Shown piece by piece: positions 37,598 to 42,118 of a stretch of 42,118 bases of DNA. Location: positions 1-42,118 of the forward strand of contig JAJYZP010000014.1 in the NCBI GenBank assembly GCA_021799875.1, written 5' to 3'. The stretch is from Actinomycetes bacterium. GTDB taxonomy: Bacteria; Actinomycetota; Acidimicrobiia; Acidimicrobiales; Acidimicrobiaceae. A program made the translations under genes and the position numbers. Under the pieces are notes generated by a model. That model worked only from the letters and a program-made list of their open reading frames with translations, made no database searches and was not told the DNA's origin. Each line of letters begins with the position of its first letter. Positions within the stretch are counted from its first letter, which is position 1.

Positions 37598-38884
37598 TTA
37601 GGCGTCTAACCTGACGAGGTCGTCAAGTGTCTCGCCTCTGACGACGACCCGCATCACACCCCCGCCTATAAAGACGACTGGCGGCCGAGGCACCTTGTTA
37701 TAGTTCGAGCTCATTGCATAGCCATAGGCGCCAGTAACCGGAGTAACGAGCAGCTCACCGAGGCGAAGGTCTCTGGGCAGTAACCCGTCTTTCACGATGA
37801 TGTCACCAGACTCGCAGTGCTTTCCAGCTACCGACCATTCTTCATCATGGAGATCGAATAGACGCTCTGCGGCATAGACGGCATAACCACTTCCGTAGAG
37901 CACTGGTCGAGGATTATCACTCATTCCACCATCGATCGATACGTAGCGACGAATACCGGGGATCTCCTTGCGCGTACCAACCGCATAGAGCGTCAAACCC
38001 GCAGTCGCAACAATCGCTCTACCCGGCTCAAGAAAGAGCTTGGTCTCTCCTGCTAGGCCGAGTCGGGTTGCCGCTTGGTCGACCGCCTTCACCCAATCCA
38101 CCACGGATGGGGCAGTCTCCTCCTCGAGATACGAAACACCGAGTCCTCCGCCGAGATTCAGCTCCTCGAGCTGATATCGCTGGACGAACTCGGCTACGAC
38201 CTCGACCTCCTCAGAGAAGGACTCGAGCCGGAAAATCTGTGAGCCAATATGGGAATGAAGACCTCGAAGACGCAGATTACGGTGGTTCGCTACCCATTGA
38301 ACAGCACGATCAGCATCTCCGTTGCCTACATTGAAGCCGAACTTCGAATCGTCTTGACCCGTCCGGATGAACTCATGCGTATGAGCTTCAATGCCAGGAG
38401 TGAGCCGGAGCCAGATATCGATCGGCTCTTGGGTCAGGGCATTGAGTCGCTCGAGTTCATCAAAAGAGTCAACCACGATCCGCCCCACCCCGATGGAAGT
38501 TGCGTATTCGAGCTCACGGGTCGACTTATTATTGCCGTGGAACACAATCTTCGCAGGTGAGACGCCCCCTTGGAGCGCAACGTATATCTCGCCCATCGAA
38601 GCAGCGTCGAGATGAACGCCCTCCTCGGCAACGATCTCGGCCATAGCACGACACAGAAAAGCCTTCGATGCATACGCTATCGTTCCAGAGAAAGCGGCGA
38701 CAGCCTCCCGCAGCCGCGCTCGAATGTGATCCTCATCGTAGACGAAGACTGGAGTTCCCACCTCTTCAGCGATTGTCCTTGCGGCCACGCCACCAATAAG
38801 CAGGTGACCATCGCTACGAACCGTCATCGTTGACGAAAAGAGGTGGGTCGGTATTCGGGGTCGACCCGCACCGACTCGATCCAT
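37598..38884 (-). CDS. lysA: Diaminopimelate decarboxylase
   Basis: PLP enzyme of the alanine-racemase fold that makes lysine from meso-diaminopimelate. The 428-aa protein has the PLP lysine K74 in AYASKAFLCRAM, HSHIGSQIF, the glycine-rich LNLGGGLGVSY, EPGRAIVATAG, and the second-subunit CESGDIIVKD and GAYGYAMSSNYN motifs. It starts immediately after the argS stop, so coupling is likely, and belongs to the argS-lysA-hom-thrC order common in actinobacteria. Confidence 0.97.
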   Translation of the reverse strand: MDRVGAGRPRIPTHLFSSTMTVRSDGHLLIGGVAARTIAEEVGTPVFVYDEDHIRARLREAVAAFSGTIAYASKAFLCRAMAEIVAEEGVHLDAASMGEIYVALQGGVSPAKIVFHGNNKSTRELEYATSIGVGRIVVDSFDELERLNALTQEPIDIWLRLTPGIEAHTHEFIRTGQDDSKFGFNVGNGDADRAVQWVANHRNLRLRGLHSHIGSQIFRLESFSEEVEVVAEFVQRYQLEELNLGGGLGVSYLEEETAPSVVDWVKAVDQAATRLGLAGETKLFLEPGRAIVATAGLTLYAVGTRKEIPGIRRYVSIDGGMSDNPRPVLYGSGYAVYAAERLFDLHDEEWSVAGKHCESGDIIVKDGLLPRDLRLGELLVTPVTGAYGYAMSSNYNKVPRPPVVFIGGGVMRVVVRGETLDDLVRLDA

Positions 38885-40513
38885 CTACATCTCCTCTGGA
38901 GCATCGACTCCGAGGAGATCGAGTCCGGTCACGATCGCCACTCTAGCGACCTCAACGAGATAGAGTCGTGCGGCAACTAGCTCATCTGAGATTCCTTCCA
39001 TCAGAACCGGGCAATCGTGGTAGAAGCCATGGAAGGCAGCGGCCAAGCCCTTGAGCCACGTAGTCACGCGATGCGGCGCTCGCTCGAGTGCGGAGAGCCG
39101 AACCACTTCCGGAAGAGCGATAATCTCGCGCATCAGACGAATCTCTCGAGGATGGACGAGCACTCCGAGCTCTCGAGCGTCGTCGATAGCTGCAGGAGCA
39201 ATCCCTCGCTCGCTCCTCATCCGGTCGAGGGCAGCCATCCTGGCGTGTGCATACTGAATGTAGTACGCAGGGTTCTCCATCGATCGCTCCTTGGCCTCGG
39301 CGAGGTTAATCGTCGTAGCACGATCTAGCGAAGTCGACAGTGCAAGGAGGCGAGTGACCGAAGGACCCACTTCATCGACCAACCAATCCAGCGACACAGC
39401 AGTGCCCGCGCGCTTGGAGAACTTGACCGCCTGATCACCCGACTCGAGAGAAACGATCTGACCCAAACGGATCTCTAGTCGATCGACGTCGATACCAAGC
39501 GCAGCCATCGCAGCCCGCATCGACGCGACCTGACCATGATGATCTGCACCGAAGATATCAATGACTGCATCGAAGGCCCTGATAACGAACTTATTGTAGT
39601 GATACGCAATGTCGCCGGCTAAATAGGTGTAGTCACCATTCGACTTTCGCAGCACTCGATCGCGTGTGTCTCCCCACTCGGTCGATCGCAACCATAGCGC
39701 ACCGTCGTTCTCAAAAACGGCTCCACGTTCAAAAAGCAGGTCGACAACGTTCGCGACGGCACCAGAGTCCTCAATCGAGGCCTGAGAAAACCAGGTATCG
39801 AAAACGATGTTCAACCGCTCTAGTGAACGCTGGATAGTAGCGAGATTCTCCTCGGCAGCCCACTTCCCCGCCTCAACAATGTCCTCTTCACCCAAGTAAC
39901 GACTTGCCTGCTCGACGATGTAGTCACCGAGATATCCACCTTCAGGTGGCTCCTCACCTCTCCGTCTCGCAAGAATCGATGCCCCCAAGGTGCGAATCTG
40001 GCCACCAGTGTCGTTGACGTAGTACTCTCGAGTCACGCTATATCCGCATCGTTCGAGCACGCGCCCGAGGGCGTCTCCGTACGAAGCCCACCATCCATTA
40101 CCGATATGGAGAGGTCCGGTGGGGTTCGCAGATACGAACTCCAGTTGCATCCGGGTGCCATCACCAAAATCATGTCGCGCAAAGAGGTCACGCCCCTCCT
40201 CTTTGACCTCCACCATCAGCTCGTGAAGATGGGTCGCGGCGAGCGTGAAATTGATAAATCCGGGGCGAGCAATCTCGACTTTGACGAGATGTGGAAGCGA
40301 TCGAATAGCTTCAGTCGCAATCAGTGATTCAGCGATCGAAAGTGGCGGTTGGCCGATCTGTTTGGATAGCAAGAGGGCAAGATTGGTCGAGTAGTCACCG
40401 TGCTCCTCACGCGCAGGTATCTCGACATGGACACCCGAACTAGGGACCTCATGTCCAAGCTCTTTCACGGCCAACGTTAGTGATCGAACGATTTGATCTT
40501 CGCGACGCTGCAA
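38885..40513 (-). CDS. argS: Arginyl-tRNA synthetase
   Basis: Class I synthetase of 542 aa. An N-terminal Add1 domain (about 1-100) is followed by the HIGH-box variant in NPTGPLHIGNGWWASYGD. The KFSKRAGTAVSLDWL stretch stands in for KMSKS, and the C-terminal anticodon-binding domain carries YYIQYAHARMAALDR. It heads the run argS-lysA-hom-thrC. A tRNA-Arg gene lies about 190 bp upstream on the opposite strand, an arrangement seen in several actinobacteria. Confidence 0.97.
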   Translation of the reverse strand: MQRREDQIVRSLTLAVKELGHEVPSSGVHVEIPAREEHGDYSTNLALLLSKQIGQPPLSIAESLIATEAIRSLPHLVKVEIARPGFINFTLAATHLHELMVEVKEEGRDLFARHDFGDGTRMQLEFVSANPTGPLHIGNGWWASYGDALGRVLERCGYSVTREYYVNDTGGQIRTLGASILARRRGEEPPEGGYLGDYIVEQASRYLGEEDIVEAGKWAAEENLATIQRSLERLNIVFDTWFSQASIEDSGAVANVVDLLFERGAVFENDGALWLRSTEWGDTRDRVLRKSNGDYTYLAGDIAYHYNKFVIRAFDAVIDIFGADHHGQVASMRAAMAALGIDVDRLEIRLGQIVSLESGDQAVKFSKRAGTAVSLDWLVDEVGPSVTRLLALSTSLDRATTINLAEAKERSMENPAYYIQYAHARMAALDRMRSERGIAPAAIDDARELGVLVHPREIRLMREIIALPEVVRLSALERAPHRVTTWLKGLAAAFHGFYHDCPVLMEGISDELVAARLYLVEVARVAIVTGLDLLGVDAPEEM

Positions 40514-40705
40514 CTTCTACCTTTAACTGTTGAAGAGTTCGAAATAATGACCTCAAGAGAGAGGAGTTCGACTCTGGGTTCACCACCGATATCTACCAAA
40601 ATCCTACGGTCTTAGAAGTAGAAAGGAATCACCTGCTAGCAATTGTGTACAATCGCGCAATTCGCTCGTCATGCCGAAGAGGATGCAGCCTAGACTCACC
40701 CCCAT
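40514..40705. promoter_or_regulatory. Divergent argS / tRNA-Arg control region
   Basis: About 190 bp separate the argS start from tRNA-Arg. A TACAAT hexamer at 40648-40653 on the plus strand is a possible -10 for the tRNA gene (about 50 nt upstream), but no TTGACA-like -35 is at the right distance. It is part of ATTGT-GT-ACAAT (40642-40653), a short inverted repeat that could also be an operator. Both readings are tentative. Confidence 0.3.
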
Positions 40706-40777
40706 GCCCTCGTAGCTCAGGGGATAGAGCACCGGCCTCCGGAGCCGGGTGCGCAGGTTCGAATCCTGCCGGGGGCA
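40706..40777 (+). tRNA. tRNA-Arg (anticodon CCG)
   Basis: The cloverleaf folds by eye. Acceptor stem GCCCTCG pairs with CGGGGGC (40770-40776, one G-T). The D stem is GCTC/GAGC. Anticodon stem CCGGC/GCCGG closes loop CTCCGGA with anticodon CCG at 40739-40741. T arm GCAGG-TTCGAAT-CCTGC is at 40753-40769, and the discriminator is A at 40777. The 3' CCA is not encoded (next bases CCG). It decodes CGG. The gene is divergent from argS. Confidence 0.96.
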
Positions 40778-40904
40778 CCGACGTGTAAGGGATCGACCGC
40801 TAAGGAGTTTCCCCAAGCCCGGTCATGCAGAGTCCCCCGCGAACCTCGACTCCCAATAGAGAGCTTGTGAGCAGTACTACCTACCGAGATCGAGACTCAC
40901 ACAC

Positions 40905-40993
40905 GTCGTGATCGGCCACGACGCATCGGGCCGAGCCCGATAGCGTCACGGCAACTGCTACCACCGACGTCTCCTCGGGCGACGGACGAGGAG
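40905..40993. repeat. Three consecutive hairpin-forming inverted repeats
   Basis: Hairpin 1: GTCGTG/CACGAC (40905-40922, 6-nt loop). Hairpin 2: ACGC-ATCGGGC / GCCCGAT-A-GCGT (40921-40946), 11 pairs with one bulged A and a 3-nt loop. Hairpin 3: CTCCTCG/CGAGGAG (40971-40993, 9-nt loop). Hairpins 1 and 2 share two bases. No T-run follows. Confidence 0.75.
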
Positions 40994-41111
40994 TGAGCGC
41001 ACCTTTAATACCAGCACGTACCTCACCGAAGCCTTCACGTAATATGCGTCGCGTCTCTCGTGAAGAGTTGCGCCAAGAACGAACCGATCAGACCTAAGTA
41101 TGGTCGGCAGC

Positions 41112-41262
41112 AACCCTCCCATCACTAATACTCGCTCTCGTCACAGCTGGAGGGTTCACGCATAAAACGCTGTCCAGAGGTCTAACGTGCATCAGTACTC
41201 GTGCACCACACAGAAGAGGTGGTGATCATCTTCGCAGCTCATTAGCGACCGGTGCTGGACAG
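41112..41262. repeat. Nested inverted repeats
   Basis: AACCCTCC (41112-41119) pairs with GGAGGGTT (41149-41156). CTGTCCAG (41170-41177) pairs with CTGGACAG (41255-41262) and encloses two further stems: GTGCA/TGCAC (41187-41206) and CACCAC/GTGGTG (41204-41224), which share three bases. Confidence 0.7.
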
Positions 41263-41827
41263 AAACATCTACGACAGAGCTCCGACTCTCAGATGCGGTC
41301 TCGCCTCTTGCAACCTCAGGTGCAAACGTCACTCACACGGGACAAACAGGCCTTCGACCACGAATCGACCTGACCCGAGATCGCAACAGCTATCAGAGCG
41401 GAATCGCAAATGGTACGACTCAGGGAAGTCCATGCTCTCACCCAAACCACCGAGAGGACTCGAAGTGTCTCTTCTTGGCGACGATCGACTTCAAACTAGC
41501 GAGCGCCCAAAGTGTACCCAAGACTCCAATGTCCGTGCCGAATGGCCTTCTACGATCTCCACACGCGTATCACAGAGACCACCATCGACCAAGCGTACAA
41601 AAACCTCTTCTACGAGCGCAGACGGAAGGGTCAGCACCTCCATCTACCCCAAAGAGAGGGCAAGTCGACACACACGATCGCAGGATCTTCGTTTCGATGA
41701 TCGCACGTAACGGCCTCCCAACAGACGGACACCGAGAAGGACATATGCGTCAAGGCTGCTCGAGTGCGAATCGAATCGCTCGACCGAGAGCCCAATGCAT
41801 CCTCAATCCGCACCGCGCGACCGGTGA

Positions 41828-42098
41828 GTCTCCCAACAGAGCCCGAGGGTCGCTCGCGCAACTGCCACAAGCCACGGTCACTACCGCAAAGCACAGCACG
41901 CAGTGAGCGATACGGCGCTAAAAGCACATGCAGTCGTGACAGGCTCGACATCTATCGACATGCTCGCACAGCTACTCACCTCCTCGACGAACTGGCTCAT
42001 GCCACTTCGTCGAGGGTGACTCCATTCGGAGGTTCACCGAACTACTACGCAAGAAGCTCCTGGCCTACAACGTGCATGAGAAGCTCGTGCGAGGATGA
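41828..42098 (+). pseudogene. Possible frameshifted coding remnant, family unknown
   Basis: One plus-strand frame reads VVTGSTSIDMLAQLL and TSSTNWLMPL before a TGA at 42017-42019. The next frame (+1) then reads HFVEGDSIRRFTELL and RKKLLAYNVHEKLVRG and stops at 42096-42098. Joining the two would give a plausible helical C-terminus with a single frameshift near 42000, inside the long hairpin. No family is recognised and no upstream start is convincing. It may be a gene remnant or chance. Confidence 0.25.
41977..42018. repeat. Long hairpin near the right edge
   Basis: CCTCGACGAA (41982-41991) pairs perfectly with TTCGTCGAGG (42006-42015). After a single C/C mismatch, TGGC pairs with GCCA around the loop TCAT. 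CAC (41977-41979) and GTG (42016-42018) can add three outer pairs across a 2-nt bulge. Confidence 0.85.
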
Positions 42099-42118
42099 AT
42101 CCAACGCATGCGTCGAGT

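Larger units (their letters stand above)
40778..42118. other. Gene-poor right arm with many inverted repeats and broken coding traces
   Basis: No intact gene can be supported over 1.3 kb. The longest open frames (plus 41252-41710, plus 41475-41906, minus 41631-41951) overlap each other, have no recognisable motif and are rich in Arg, Ser and Pro, as expected of non-coding frames. Inverted repeats cluster at 40905-40993, 41112-41262 and 41977-42018. Short protein-like traces with apparent frameshifts occur on the minus strand at 41491-41643 and the plus strand at 41828-42098. I found no second copy of the tRNA-Arg 3' end and no integrase, so nothing shows an integrated element here. Confidence 0.5.

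Noticed and set aside
40604-40816. Minus-strand open frame of 70 aa containing RQDSNLRTRLRRPVLYPLSYEG
   Set aside because: It is the antisense translation of the tRNA-Arg gene, a well-known false protein call.
41252-41906. Plus-strand open frames of 152 and 143 aa as genes
   Set aside because: They overlap each other and a minus-strand frame, are rich in Arg, Ser and Pro, and have no motif or clear ribosome binding site.
40706-42118. Genomic island integrated at tRNA-Arg
   Set aside because: I found no integrase and no repeated tRNA 3' end within the window, although the right boundary is not visible.

Overview
The window looks like a chromosomal core segment of an actinobacterium, most likely an acidimicrobiia-type organism of moderate GC. 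This is inferred from gene content and order, not from a search. The supporting signs are the GlgE glycogen set (glgE, treS, mak, glgB), a class II fructose-bisphosphatase (glpX), a MurA with Asp in place of the active-site Cys, an AtpH with a duplicated N-terminal domain, secreted [15 protein letters not shown]-type repeats, and the order argS-lysA-hom-thrC-rho-rpmE-prfA-prmC-tsaC-glyA-wecA-atp.

Left part (1-10905). At the edge is the 5' part of a secreted protein with a CAP/SCP-like domain followed by near-identical 126-bp (42-aa) repeats; its 3' end is outside the window. Next, on the minus strand, glgE, treS, mak and glgB are packed with overlaps or gaps of a few bases. Trehalose is turned to maltose (TreS), phosphorylated (Mak), polymerised to alpha-1,4-glucan (GlgE) and branched (GlgB). 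Glycogen phosphorylase glgP diverges from glgE and covers breakdown.

Middle (10906-18600). The minus strand carries an enoyl-CoA hydratase, the G3E-type GTPase MeaB, MurA, and an S9-like alpha/beta hydrolase that seems to have lost two of its three catalytic residues. Class II fructose-bisphosphatase glpX lies on the plus strand. It overlaps tail to tail with an unusual fusion of a 2H phosphoesterase and a GNAT acetyltransferase.

Large minus-strand block (18612-40513). In transcription order: argS, lysA, hom, thrC; then rho; then rpmE, an unrecognised 341-aa gene, prfA, prmC, tsaC, glyA, wecA, two small membrane proteins of AtpZ/AtpI type, atpB-E-F-H-A-G-D-C, and the 2H-GNAT gene. Many junctions are stop/start overlaps, so translational coupling is likely.

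Right arm (40514-42118). A tRNA-Arg(CCG) gene stands upstream of argS on the opposite strand. Beyond it about 1.3 kb holds no intact gene that I can support. It has an unusual number of inverted repeats (three hairpins within 90 nt, a nested set at 41112-41262, a long hairpin at 41977-42018) and short broken coding traces near the window end. I see no CRISPR array, insertion sequence, integrase or defence system. The stretches most worth testing for something undescribed are this right arm, the 341-aa gene, the 2H-GNAT fusion and the apparently inactive S9 protein.
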